A stretch of 64,000 nucleotides of DNA from Arthrobacter alkaliphilus (GCF_021483235.1 NZ_JAKEEC010000019.1:11523-75522); one strand, 5' to 3'. Shown: positions 34,737-43,360, counted from the stretch's first letter. Numbers and translations: made by a program. The notes: a model not told the origin generated them from the letters alone.

Positions 34737-34782
34737 AACCTGAGCATGCCCGGGGGCTGCAGCGGGTGTTGGTGCTCAGGTT
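34737..34782. repeat. 10-bp perfect inverted repeat at the edge of the recombinase element
   Basis: AACCTGAGCA (34737-34746) and TGCTCAGGTT (34773-34782) are exact inverses separated by 26 bases. The right arm includes the stop codon of the zinc-knuckle recombinase gene. It may be the transcription end of the element or an element terminus; the sequence does not decide. Confidence 0.6.
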
Positions 34783-36542
34783 CGGGGAACCTGTTCGCCC
34801 TCAAGGGTGAGGTCCGGGTGCTCGACGGTGTTGAGGTAGCGGGTGGCGCCTTCGACGCTGAGCCCGAAGAGATCGCAGATGCGCCGGATATCGCCGCCGG
34901 TCGCGTGGATCTCGTGCAGGATACGGTCCTCGCGCAGCGCCTGGGGCCGCAGCGTCAATCCGGCCCAGGGGTACTGCCGGCTGACGGGCAGGAGCCTGGG
35001 CGCCGTACGCCGGTTGATGAGCAGGTGCGGGTTGGCACTGCCTGGCCAGGTCCGGTTGCGCTGGTCGAGCCAGGCTGCCAGGCGGGTGCGCACGGGCGCG
35101 GCCAGCGGGATGTCGCGGGTGCCGAGTATCAGGTGTCCGTCGCTGATGTCGGTGAGCCGCAGCTCGCTGAGCTGTTTTTTGGTCAGCGCGTGGAAGGCCA
35201 CCAAGGCAACGGCGAGGGCGACCACCGGCTTCGGGGAGTTCAACTCCTCGCGGATCACTGCGGCGTCCAGAGCGAAAGGGATAGTGCTGGCCTTCGGGGA
35301 CGCCTTCATCCCGCGGGTCGGATTCGCGAAGATGAGCCGGCGGCCTTTGAGGGTCGTGAAGAGCGATTTGAGCCCGTTCCCGGCGACGTGGCGGCGGACC
35401 CTCGTTTCCTCCAGCGCGGCTGTGATGTCGGCGCGGGTGACCTCGGCGAAAGACTGGAGGCCTGCCTCGGCCCAGGCGTGGATGATGGGTTCGATGCCCA
35501 GGATGTGCGCCCTGATGGTCCCTGGGTCGCGCGGGATCTGCCGTGGCGCCTGGTGGGCGCCGTTGGTCAGGACTTGCAGCCACACCTCGAGCTGGTCCTT
35601 CATGACCGGCGGCAGGGTGCTGGTCTTGGCGGCGAAGTAGCGTTCGATCCGGGTTGGCCGGTCCTCGATGAGCAGGCCTGCCGCGGCCAGAACGTCGATC
35701 GTGGAGATGACGTTGCCGGAGTATTGGCGCAGTTGGAGGACGTCGGTGGCGCGGATCTTCGCGGTCGGGCTGAGCCGGAAGCCCTGCAGCAGCCGCAGCG
35801 ATCGGGTCACGTCGTTGCGTTGCCGCTTGCTCCAGCCGGCCCTCGCGGCGTGTTCGCGGACGATGGCGGCGCAGTAGCGGGTCAGGTCTCTGTCTTCGAG
35901 GCGGGCACGCGCCGCGACAACCTTCGGATCGGGCGCCATATCGAACAACGGCATCTGCACGCCGTAGTCGGCAGCCGAACCCGTGCCGGGCGGGTTGTTC
36001 TTGTCCCGCCGCTTCCATGGGGCGCGTTGTTCCGGGCTCAACGGCGGTGCGCCCCGGCGTGCGGAGGTCATGTTGGCGAAGAAGAGCTGGTGCCCGGCCT
36101 TATTCGCGCCGGCCAGGTCCAGGCCATGTCCGGGCTCCTGGAGCATTCGGGCCTGTTCCAGACACAGCCGGCAGGCCCGCCGCTCCCCGATACGGGCCGC
36201 GCGCCCGCAAAAGTCGCAGATTCCTTCCGGGTTGTGGGAGCGCCACCAACGACACTGCCAGCACGTCCAGTTGTAGCGGCGGTAGACACCCCACGCCAGA
36301 CAGCCCTTGCACGAGCCTGGGTATTGCGGGCTGCCGGGATGGCAGCTGGCGCACATGCCTTGGCTGAAATAGTCCACGTTGGTGCCGCACTTGGAACACG
36401 AGGGCGGGATGAACGGGCCGCCGGGAAGGCAGTCATAGCAATAGGCCACCCGGGGGAAGGTCCAGGCGGCGCGGTTGATCTGGCAGCGGGGGCACATCGC
36501 CGGCGGCCGCAGCGCCGCCGCCGGGCCCGGGGCAGGACTCAT
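34776..36542 (-). CDS. zinc-knuckle tyrosine-recombinase-type protein
   Basis: 588 residues. The N-terminal 130 contain a run of CxxC pairs (CPRC, CYDC, CSKC, CASC, CKGC, CWQC, CDFC, CRLC), likely several zinc ribbons. The C-terminal 200 (KKQLSELRLTDISDGHLIL, LAAWLDQRNRTWP, HLLINRRTAP, ending RRICDLFGLSVEGATRYL) follow the fold plan of tyrosine recombinases, but the canonical R-H-R-Y set is not all obvious, so it may be a partner or target-choice subunit. It is transcribed last in a leftward three-gene set. Confidence 0.7.
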   Translation of the reverse strand: MSPAPGPAAALRPPAMCPRCQINRAAWTFPRVAYCYDCLPGGPFIPPSCSKCGTNVDYFSQGMCASCHPGSPQYPGSCKGCLAWGVYRRYNWTCWQCRWWRSHNPEGICDFCGRAARIGERRACRLCLEQARMLQEPGHGLDLAGANKAGHQLFFANMTSARRGAPPLSPEQRAPWKRRDKNNPPGTGSAADYGVQMPLFDMAPDPKVVAARARLEDRDLTRYCAAIVREHAARAGWSKRQRNDVTRSLRLLQGFRLSPTAKIRATDVLQLRQYSGNVISTIDVLAAAGLLIEDRPTRIERYFAAKTSTLPPVMKDQLEVWLQVLTNGAHQAPRQIPRDPGTIRAHILGIEPIIHAWAEAGLQSFAEVTRADITAALEETRVRRHVAGNGLKSLFTTLKGRRLIFANPTRGMKASPKASTIPFALDAAVIREELNSPKPVVALAVALVAFHALTKKQLSELRLTDISDGHLILGTRDIPLAAPVRTRLAAWLDQRNRTWPGSANPHLLINRRTAPRLLPVSRQYPWAGLTLRPQALREDRILHEIHATGGDIRRICDLFGLSVEGATRYLNTVEHPDLTLEGEQVPRT

Positions 36543-36553
36543 GACAGCCCTGC

Positions 36554-36901
36554 CTATAGGGGCGGCTCGGACCGCGGCCTGCCGAAGCGCGGCGTGACGA
36601 CCGGCGATACCCCGCCGCCACTGCCGTGGTCCTGGTTATTGCCGTTGACGGTCTCGGTCCCGAGTGGACGTCGTGCAGCGACCTTCTCCGGCTCGGGACT
36701 CATCAGGTCCGTCGGTGTGCACTTCAACACTGAGCAGAGCACGTCGAGCTCCTCGAGTCTCATCGTCGCCGGTGTCCCGGCCCACCACGAGGACATCTTC
36801 CCGGCGCTGATCTCCAGCCCGGCATCGGCGAGCATCCGGCGCATCTGCGCCGACTTCCAGACCCCGCGTTCGGCGGCTCTGATCCGCAGATTCCACAACA
36901 C
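36554..36901 (-). CDS. XRE-like helix-turn-helix protein of the recombinase element
   Basis: 115 residues from GTG 36901 (the frame is open to 36970, overlapping the recombinase gene). VWKSAQMRRMLADAGLEISAGKMSSWWAGTPATMRLEELDVLCSVLKCTPTDLM is a Cro/C1-type HTH as in small regulators that end in xTPxDLL. It starts 5 bases after the upstream recombinase stop, with AGAAGGA before it, so it belongs to the same transcript. Likely represses the element. Confidence 0.75.
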   Translation of the reverse strand: MLWNLRIRAAERGVWKSAQMRRMLADAGLEISAGKMSSWWAGTPATMRLEELDVLCSVLKCTPTDLMSPEPEKVAARRPLGTETVNGNNQDHGSGGGVSPVVTPRFGRPRSEPPL

Positions 36902-36905
36902 GGCC

Positions 36906-37997
36906 TCATCCTTCCTTCTGTATAGGTCCGAAGCGGGACTCGACCCGCTCATTGGCGTTCTTCCAGGCAAGCTCGACGTGCTCGCTGCGCACGTGGATGT
37001 AACCCGAGGTAGTCGCGAGCCACTGATGCCCCAGCAACTCCTGGAGGGCCTTGATGTCCATCCCGGCCCCGTACAGCGAGGAGGCGCAGTAATGCCGCAG
37101 AACGTGGGGGGTCATCCGTCCGGACCATGCCGGCAACCATTGGTCGACCTGCAACCCCAGGCTGCGCCGCAGTGCGTTGCCACCGACCCGGCCGCATCGC
37201 CCCAGCTCGCGGTCGAACCGCTCCGAGGGGAGCAGGGGTGCGTCGGGGTCGGCCCAGTCCTCGCCGTACTGGTGTCGGACCTCGCCCAGCCACCAGTCGA
37301 TCAGCTCCGCTGCGCCGTTAATCGCGGGCACCAGACGCGGCTTCGGGCCACGGCCCTGAGCTCCCTTACCGAACCGGACATGGAGCTTGCCGAACCCGCC
37401 CAGGTCCGGGCGCCAGTCACGGATGTCGAGCATCACCGTCTCGTTGATCCGCAACCCCAGCCGACGCCACAGCGAGGCAGCGAAGTAGTCCCGCGCGGCG
37501 GGCAGATACTTGCGGGCCTGCGGGATCGAGTGCCGCCAACACGTGAAGAACGCGTCGATCTCGGCATCCGACGGGGGCACTCTGACGTTGCCCAGCGCCG
37601 CCCCGGACTGGCGGTTGAACTCATCGATGGGCTGTTCGACCAGCACCCCGGTCACCCGATGGATCCGGCCCTGGTAACGGCTGATCATGAACTCGTAAAA
37701 CAACGCCAGTGTCCCGGCCTTGCCGGCCCTGGTGCTCACACTGCGACCCAGCCTGCGCTGCTCGGCCAGGAACCGGTCGGCGTCCTGACAGGTCGCCGCC
37801 CACAGCGGGCCCGTCACCGAACGGGCGAACTCAATAATCGTCGCCCGGGTATTGCGGATATGCGAGTCGCTCAAACCAGCCGCTGCCATCGCCAACGCGT
37901 ACTGGTCGACGATCTCCTGCTCGAAATCCTCGGCCGCCTGCACACTCCAGAACGCCGGATCCATGGCGCCGCCACCGGGCAACGCCACCAGCACCAT
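36906..37997 (-). CDS. tyrosine recombinase/integrase
   Basis: 363 residues. N-terminal SAM-like domain (YALAMAAAGLSDSHIRNTRATI), then the catalytic half: RRLGLRINETVML (first Arg), HVLRHYCASSL (H-x-x-R), LLGHQWLATTSGYIHV (His and Tyr nucleophile). This is a complete Xer-type active site. It is the first gene of the leftward trio and probably moves the element that splits the conjugation operon. The start may be downstream of 37997, for example the ATG of MDPAFW. Confidence 0.88.
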   Translation of the reverse strand: MVLVALPGGGAMDPAFWSVQAAEDFEQEIVDQYALAMAAAGLSDSHIRNTRATIIEFARSVTGPLWAATCQDADRFLAEQRRLGRSVSTRAGKAGTLALFYEFMISRYQGRIHRVTGVLVEQPIDEFNRQSGAALGNVRVPPSDAEIDAFFTCWRHSIPQARKYLPAARDYFAASLWRRLGLRINETVMLDIRDWRPDLGGFGKLHVRFGKGAQGRGPKPRLVPAINGAAELIDWWLGEVRHQYGEDWADPDAPLLPSERFDRELGRCGRVGGNALRRSLGLQVDQWLPAWSGRMTPHVLRHYCASSLYGAGMDIKALQELLGHQWLATTSGYIHVRSEHVELAWKNANERVESRFGPIQKEG

Positions 37998-38024
37998 CAG
38001 CTACCAACTTCAGAAGGAGCGAGC

Positions 38025-38192
38025 ATGCGTCGACATTACGCCCAAACCGTCACTCTCGTCGATGGTTCGTCGATTCGGGCCCCATGGGGCTCCGAACCGA
38101 CATCACCTGCTCAAACGCGAATCCCGGCTGCAGAACAGGCCAACGAACCTGAGCGAATAGAGATAAGCAGCAACGGCGAAGGGGACAACTGA
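38025..38192 (+). CDS. small protein upstream of the coupling protein (55 aa)
   Basis: ATG 38025 has a strong AGAAGGAG 5 bases upstream. It reads MRRHYAQTVTLVDGSSIRAPWG and then a P/A/E-rich tail (ERIEISSNGEGDN), and its TGA overlaps the ATG of the coupling-protein gene (TGATG), so translation is coupled. No family known. The larger open frame extending upstream is only a shadow of the recombinase genes. Confidence 0.65.
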   Translation: MRRHYAQTVTLVDGSSIRAPWGSEPTSPAQTRIPAAEQANEPERIEISSNGEGDN

Positions 38193-39961
38193 TGGGTGCA
38201 CCAAGCAGCGGCAAACGCTCCCGGATGGATGGCGAAACCATCCTGCTCTGGGTCTTCATCACCGTCGTGGTGCTCGGTGTCGGTTCCCTGGCCGGCGCCG
38301 TGCACTTGGGCTCGGTGCTGTCCGCTGACGGCCAGAAGCTGCCCGCGAACCCGTTTGAACTGGTCTTCGGCCTGCTCTCGCACAAGGTCACGTGGCCCGC
38401 GGCCGCCACCTGGGTGCTGATCGGCTTCGGCGTCCTCATCATCCTTGTGGCCGTTTTGGTGGTCCGTGCGATGCTGCGCCGACGGTCCAAGCGTTCGCGT
38501 GTGGACGCTGCCGCCCAGCACATGGCCAAGGCTAAGGACCTGCGTGCCCTGAGCCTGCGCGGTGCCACGGCTACCGCGGAGCGTCTGGGAGTGAAAGGCT
38601 CACCCGGCGTCCCGGTAGGCAAGACCGTCCTCGGCGGGCAGATGGTCTACGGCTCCTGGGAAGACATGCACATCGACATCTGGGGACCCCGTACAGGTAA
38701 AACCACCTCCCGGGCCATCCCGGCGATCCTCGCCGCCCCGGGAGCAGCTTTGGTGACCTCGAACAAGCGGGACATCGTTGACGGAACACGCGACGTACGC
38801 GCAGCCGAGGGCCCGCTCTGGGTCTTCGACCCGCAGTCCGTCGCACTCGAGGAACCGTCCTGGTGGTGGAACCCCCTGTCCTATGTCACTGACGAAGTGA
38901 AAGCGGCACGCCTGGCTGACCACTTCGCAGCCGGTTCGCGCGGCCCGGACGCCAAAACGGACGCCTACTTCGATCCCGCCGGTCAGGATCTTCTTGCCGG
39001 GCTCCTGCTCGCCGCGGCCCTCGACGGCCGACCGATCACGCAGGTTCACACGTGGCTGACCCGTCCCGCTGACGATGAAGCGGTGGACATCCTCAAGGCC
39101 CACGGTTTCACCCAGACCTCCAACGCCGTGGGCGGCGTCATCAATGCCCCCGAGAAACAGCGCGGCGGCGTGTACGGCACGGCGCTGCAGATGGCCTCCT
39201 GCCTCACCAACCGCCAGGTGGCCCGCTGGGTGACCCCGCAGGGTGAGCAGGACGAGCGGCCACAGTTCGATCCGGCAGCATTCGTCCGCTCCAAGGGCAC
39301 CCTGTACAGCCTGTCCAAGGAAGGCAAAGGCACCGCCGGCCCGCTGGTGACGGCGCTGACCGTGGCCACGGTCGAGGCCGCAGAAGAACTCGCTGTCCAC
39401 TCACCGGGAGGCCGGTTGGCCACACCCATGGTCGGTGTTCTGGACGAAGCGGCCAACGTCTGCCGGTGGCGTGAACTTCCGAACCTCTACAGCCACTACG
39501 GCTCGCGGGGCATCGTTCTGATGACCATCCTGCAGTCCTGGTCACAAGGCGTCGAAGTGTGGGGTCGCGACGGGATGCGCAAGCTCTGGAGCGCCTCCAA
39601 CATCAAGGTCTACGGCGGCGGCGTCGCCGAAGCCGAGTTCCTGAACGAGCTCGCGCAGCTGGTCGGCGAGTACCGGTACTCCAACATGACCAGAAGCCGC
39701 TCCAAACAAGGCACCTCCTACAGCCACGACGACGACCGCAAAGAACGCACCCTTGACGTGTCGGACTTGGCCGCGTTCCCACGAGGCCGCGCCATCATGT
39801 TCGCCTCCGGCGCCCCTGCTGCATTGCTGGAGACGGTGCCTTGGATGAGCGGTCCGCAGGCTGATGCGGTGCGGGCCTCCATCACCGCACATGACCCGGC
39901 GAACAAGCCGGCCGGCGCGGCCGGGAGCCGGTGGATAGCTGCGGGTGCCTCTAATGAGTGA
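38192..39961 (+). CDS. VirD4/TraG-like coupling protein
   Basis: 589 residues. Two N-terminal membrane helices (TILLWVFITVVVLGVGSLAG and WVLIGFGVLIILVAVLVV), Walker A GPRTGKTTS near residue 168, Walker B MVGVLDEAANVCRWREL near 415, and the RecA-like C-terminal SNIKVYGGGVAEAEFLNELAQLVGEYRY. It recruits the relaxase-DNA complex to the secretion channel. No relaxase gene is seen nearby. Confidence 0.9.
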   Translation: MGAPSSGKRSRMDGETILLWVFITVVVLGVGSLAGAVHLGSVLSADGQKLPANPFELVFGLLSHKVTWPAAATWVLIGFGVLIILVAVLVVRAMLRRRSKRSRVDAAAQHMAKAKDLRALSLRGATATAERLGVKGSPGVPVGKTVLGGQMVYGSWEDMHIDIWGPRTGKTTSRAIPAILAAPGAALVTSNKRDIVDGTRDVRAAEGPLWVFDPQSVALEEPSWWWNPLSYVTDEVKAARLADHFAAGSRGPDAKTDAYFDPAGQDLLAGLLLAAALDGRPITQVHTWLTRPADDEAVDILKAHGFTQTSNAVGGVINAPEKQRGGVYGTALQMASCLTNRQVARWVTPQGEQDERPQFDPAAFVRSKGTLYSLSKEGKGTAGPLVTALTVATVEAAEELAVHSPGGRLATPMVGVLDEAANVCRWRELPNLYSHYGSRGIVLMTILQSWSQGVEVWGRDGMRKLWSASNIKVYGGGVAEAEFLNELAQLVGEYRYSNMTRSRSKQGTSYSHDDDRKERTLDVSDLAAFPRGRAIMFASGAPAALLETVPWMSGPQADAVRASITAHDPANKPAGAAGSRWIAAGASNE

Positions 39962-40376
39962 GGGTCTGGGGGAGTGGGACGACGAGCTGGAGGACACCAC
40001 AGCCCCCGCCGAGCAAGCCGAAGAGGACTCGGAAGCCCCTGAACTGTTCTACCCGAACGTGGCCGAATTCGTAAGAAGCAAGCTGGCCACCAGCTACCGC
40101 CGGCAGCTCAACGTTCAGGGCGGCGTGACCTGGTGCCCGCAATGGTGGAAGCACGCCGAAGCGATCAGCCGCCTCGAAGCGCTCTGGCGGGCCTGGGAGT
40201 TCCTGCGCCTGGACGGCACCACCGGGATGAGCGTGTGGTGGCGCGACCACGCAGACCACCACATGTCCGTTCTGCTCTCAACAGATGGGCCGTTCAAGGG
40301 CTGCACCCCGGACGACGGCCACCGCTCCAAACTCGCCCCTCTACCCTGCGAGATACCCCCCGCCGGCTTGTTCTAA
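39954..40376 (+). CDS. DUF4913 protein
   Basis: 140 residues from ATG 39954, overlapping the coupling-protein stop. An acidic N-terminus precedes the DUF4913 core (FYPNVAEFVRSKLATSYRRQL, TWCPQWWKHAEAISRLEALWRAWEFLRLD, WWRDHADHHMSVLL). The role is unknown, but the family regularly follows VirD4-like genes in actinobacterial plasmids. A truncated second copy occurs at 62.2 kb. Confidence 0.85.
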   Translation: MSEGLGEWDDELEDTTAPAEQAEEDSEAPELFYPNVAEFVRSKLATSYRRQLNVQGGVTWCPQWWKHAEAISRLEALWRAWEFLRLDGTTGMSVWWRDHADHHMSVLLSTDGPFKGCTPDDGHRSKLAPLPCEIPPAGLF

Positions 40377-40712
40377 TCCGGGCGGTGTTAGCCGGCCTCA
40401 AGGTGACCACACAGGCTGTCCATAGTTGGGGTCAATCCGGGTTATCCACGGCTGGAATCGGGAGCCATCAGGAAAGCTCCCTCAGCAGCAGTAGCGGTGG
40501 ATAACCCCATCAGGATTGTCCCCGGCTGTGGGCAGCGGACTAAATGTCCCAGATGAGTTTCCAGAAACTAGTCGAAAACCATTGCATCCGAGCGCCCTCT
40601 TCCGCGAAATCCTTCAAGCCCCCAGCCGCCACTGACCTGAGCTCTCTAGGATGGTTGCCAGCGACGGATAAATATGACTTGCGAAAACATCTGAAGGGAA
40701 GCCAGAATTTTC
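40377..40712. other. non-coding region with imperfect inverted repeat and DnaA-box-like sites
   Basis: Arm 1 (40428-40449, GGGGTCAATCC...TTATCCAC) pairs with arm 2 (40497-40523, GTGGATAAC...GGATTGTCCCC), with a few extra bases in arm 2. TTATCCAC and its inverse resemble DnaA boxes. Bases 40415-40484 recur with about one mismatch in eight at 62531-62600, each time downstream of a DUF4913 gene. Candidates are an origin of transfer, a replication origin or a regulatory hairpin. No gene was seen. Confidence 0.6.
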
Positions 40713-42054
40713 TCAGCTTGGAGGGGCTGTCCAGCAAAAATCCTGGGGAGGAAGCTCGCCTGCCACTGATCCTGATGCATCGGTGATGTGAACGGACGCT
40801 GTGACGCAACCCGGTGCATAGACTTGGCTGCCGTAGGAAGTGTTGTTTCCTGCAACCGCAAAATTGCTGCTGAACTCAGGGTCTTCTACTTTGTAGGCAG
40901 GCAGTCCATCACCAGCTCGACGCTCAATCACTTTGTTGACCGTCGAACCTTCTAGAGTGTTGATGACCCTTACCCAAGTTGTGTTGCACTTTGGGGCATG
41001 CTTAATTTCCACTGTTGCTAATAGGTTGTCCGTGCCCATCCGCTTAATCTGAAGCGTATTCATGGTGGAATGGCCGGTTGCAGCGCAGCCGCTTGGGTTA
41101 GTTCCGTCATACGTAGCCGCTAATTTTTCTGGAGTGGTTTCCGGGGGGAGGGTCGGTTGGGGGGTTACGTTAGCCGGTGACGGAAGGATCGAGGGAGTGG
41201 GCGACGGAGGGCTTGTCGAACAAAACGTCCACCGGTTCATGTCACATAAGTTTTTCATGGCGCCCGAAGCGTCGTTAGCAAAAGCAGCAAAGCCGACTAG
41301 GCACGCTATCCCTCCCCCTAACGTGACCTTCTTCCACAAGGAAAGCTTGCTCGGCGGCACATCTGGAGGCACCTCCGGGGGCACCTCCCCGAGCGTAGGT
41401 TTGCTGAACGAGACCGATTGGCGAGGGAAGCTCTCGTCCGAAGAAGCATGTTGATCGCCGGATTTGATCTCGTCCAACTCCCCACGCTTGGTGGCGAGGG
41501 GGCTTGAAGCAGCGCCGGAATCCGCGCCTTTGGACGATTTGGAAGGAAGATCAGGTGGGTCCTCCAGAGAGGGTCGAGCGTGTAGCGGTCGGCCGTGGAT
41601 CCTCCGCAGGAGTGATTCAATTCCTAGCGCATCAAGGCTTTCGATGCGGAACCACTGCAACCTGTGTAGATCTGAAGGGATGCTCTCTTTCCCCATCCCA
41701 GGTAGCAGGACCAAGAGAACTTTCCTTTGAAAGGCACTTTGATTCTCGTTAAACAATCCTTTTAGCGTGTCCGCCTCGGACACGACGCCAGCTCCTAGGT
41801 GAGGCGAGTTGGTGCCTTCCCATCTTTCGCGCCATGCAGTCGAAGCCACGATGATCACGAGATCGCAGTCCTGGACTTGCCGTTGTCCCCACCGCGTCCA
41901 ATCGACGCTAGGATCCGTCTCACTCCAGAGATCGAGAGAAACATTGACGCCATTGGACATCAAAAGCGTTGCGAATTGCACAACTTTTTCAATCCAGTCT
42001 TCAGCCTGGAGGGGACTGCTGAAGGTTTAGTTGACAGCTGGGGTTGATAATTTC

Positions 42055-42933
42055 TTACGCGGCTGAGGCCGCGTTTTTTATTGTTTCAAACTCGATGGGT
42101 GTCAGCCGTCCGAGGGCGCGTTGACGGCGTTTTCGGTGGTAGCTGCGCTCGATCCAGGTCGTGATGGCCAGCCGGAGCTCGTCCCGGGTCTCCCATCGTT
42201 TCCGGTTCAGGACGTTCTTTTGAAGCAGGGAGAAGAACGATTCCATCGCGGCATTGTCACCGCATGCCCCTACCCGGCCCATCGATCCGTGCAGGCCGTA
42301 GGTGTTCAGGGCCAGGACGAACTTTCTGGATCTGAACTGGGACCCTCGATCGCTATGGACCACCGTGCCCGCCGGTTTCCTGAGGGCCACGGCGTGGTCC
42401 AGGGCGGCGACGGCCAGGGACGCTTTCATCCTCCCGTCCATCGAGTACCCGACGATCCGGTTCGAATGCAGGTCCTTGATCGCGCACAGGTACAGCTTTC
42501 CCTCCGCCGTGTGGTGCTCGGTGATGTCCGTGAGCCATTTCCGGTTCGGTGCCGTGGCGCTGAAGTCCCGTTCGATGAGGTCATCGTGGACCGGTGGGCC
42601 TGCCTTGAGCCCTGACCTGCGCCGGCGGTGGATCACCGAGAGGATGCCGTTCTGAGAGCAGAGCCGCCAGATCCGGCGTTCACTGGCAACCGGGCCGGGA
42701 CCGGCGTTGATCTCATCGGCGATGAACCGGTATCCGAAGGCAGGATCGTCGCGGTGGTGGTCGATGGCGGCGTTGATCAGGTGGGCTTCTTCCAAGTCCC
42801 GGGCGGGCACTGGGTTGGCGGCCCACTGGTAGTAGGCCTGTCTGGAGAAATTCAGTACCCGGCAGGACACTGCCACGGGAACCCTGATCGGGGCGTCCCT
42901 GGCAGCCAGCTCGCGGACCAGCGGGTAGATCAT
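42055..42933 (-). CDS. IS3 OrfB, DDE transposase
   Basis: 292 residues with an N-terminal HTH_21-like region (ALINAAIDHHRDDPAFGYRFIADEI) and the retroviral-type integrase core: WLTDIT (first D), VHSDRGSQF (second D) and NAAMESFFSLLQ (E), 35 residues apart as in IS3. It is reached by -1 frameshifting from OrfA at the A7 run (42933-42939, read as T7 on the plus strand) shared by the end of OrfA and the ATG of OrfB. Confidence 0.93.
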   Translation of the reverse strand: MIYPLVRELAARDAPIRVPVAVSCRVLNFSRQAYYQWAANPVPARDLEEAHLINAAIDHHRDDPAFGYRFIADEINAGPGPVASERRIWRLCSQNGILSVIHRRRRSGLKAGPPVHDDLIERDFSATAPNRKWLTDITEHHTAEGKLYLCAIKDLHSNRIVGYSMDGRMKASLAVAALDHAVALRKPAGTVVHSDRGSQFRSRKFVLALNTYGLHGSMGRVGACGDNAAMESFFSLLQKNVLNRKRWETRDELRLAITTWIERSYHRKRRQRALGRLTPIEFETIKNAASAA

Positions 42934-43217
42934 TTTTTTGGGTTGATGTCCCGGGACAGGTAGGCCACAGCGCGGCGCATGACTTCGGCTTCCTGTTCCA
43001 GGAGCCGGATGCGTTTGTTGGCCTCCCGTAACTTCGCGGCGTCGTCGGAAACCGTCCCGGACTTCACGCCGTCTTCTCTGTCGGCGATCTTCATCCAGCG
43101 GTGCAGGGCAGCGGGTGAGACCCCGAAGTCCTTGGCGATCTGGGTGATGGGTGCTTCGCCCTTGCGGGCGACCGCGACGACATCGCGGCGGAACTCTTCG
43201 GGAAAGGCTTTGGGCAT
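42930..43217 (-). CDS. IS3 OrfA, HTH protein
   Basis: 95 residues from ATG 43217 (GGAAGGA upstream). MPKAFPEEFRRDVVAVAR, ITQIAKDFGVSPAALHRWM is the HTH and LREANKRIRLLEQEAEVMRRAVAYL the leucine-zipper of IS3 OrfA. Its stop lies immediately after the A7 slippery run, so a -1 shift makes the OrfAB fusion transposase. Confidence 0.93.
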   Translation of the reverse strand: MPKAFPEEFRRDVVAVARKGEAPITQIAKDFGVSPAALHRWMKIADREDGVKSGTVSDDAAKLREANKRIRLLEQEAEVMRRAVAYLSRDINPKK

Positions 43218-43360
43218 GATGAACATCCTTCCACCCGCGAGGATCAAATCCTCACAGGCAAAGTGTCAATCAAACCTTCAGCAGTCCCGAGGTCAGACCA
43301 GCCCTCATCTCGATGAGCCCAACTCACAAGTGCCGTCGTCGGTGCCACCGAACCATTCAT

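Larger units (their letters stand above)
34737..38024 (-). mobile_element. three-gene tyrosine-recombinase element inside the conjugation operon
   Basis: The leftward trio (integrase, HTH protein, zinc-knuckle recombinase) lies between the VirB4-like ATPase and the small gene preceding the coupling protein, all of which read rightward. Gene order recalls Tn554-like sets of two recombinases plus a third protein. Exact ends were not found, so the span is approximate, bounded by the inverted repeat at the left and by the small gene's ribosome-binding site at the right. Confidence 0.55.
42012..43288 (-). mobile_element. complete IS3-family insertion sequence (1277 bp)
   Basis: 25-base terminal inverted repeats at 42012-42036 and 43264-43288 differ at two positions. 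The flanks carry a 3-base direct repeat GAG (42009-42011 and 43289-43291), the target duplication expected of IS3. It encodes OrfA and OrfB on the minus strand and lies inside the SEFIR-domain gene, which can be rejoined exactly by removing it. Confidence 0.93.
40713..43360 (-). pseudogene. SEFIR-TM-DUF2690 protein gene interrupted by an IS3 element
   Basis: Removing the IS (42012-43288) and one GAG copy joins two frames into one 455-residue protein. It starts at ATG 43360 and reads TTALVSWAHRDEGWSDLQ, then AEDWIEKVVQFATLL, LDLWSETDPSVDW and VIIVASTAWRERW, a SEFIR (TIR-like) domain. A linker, one membrane helix (VTLGGGIACLVGFAAFAND) and a C-terminal DUF2690-like extracellular domain (HAPKCNTTWVRV) follow. 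The gene is now non-functional unless the insertion reverts; the part after the insertion can still be read from a GTG at 41981. Likely a signalling or defence protein before disruption. Confidence 0.85.

Noticed and set aside
34713..38192. 1159-codon plus-strand open frame
   Set aside because: It lies opposite the zinc-knuckle recombinase, HTH and integrase genes, whose minus-strand translations carry clear motifs. Only its last 55 codons (38025-38192), with their own ribosome-binding site, are kept.
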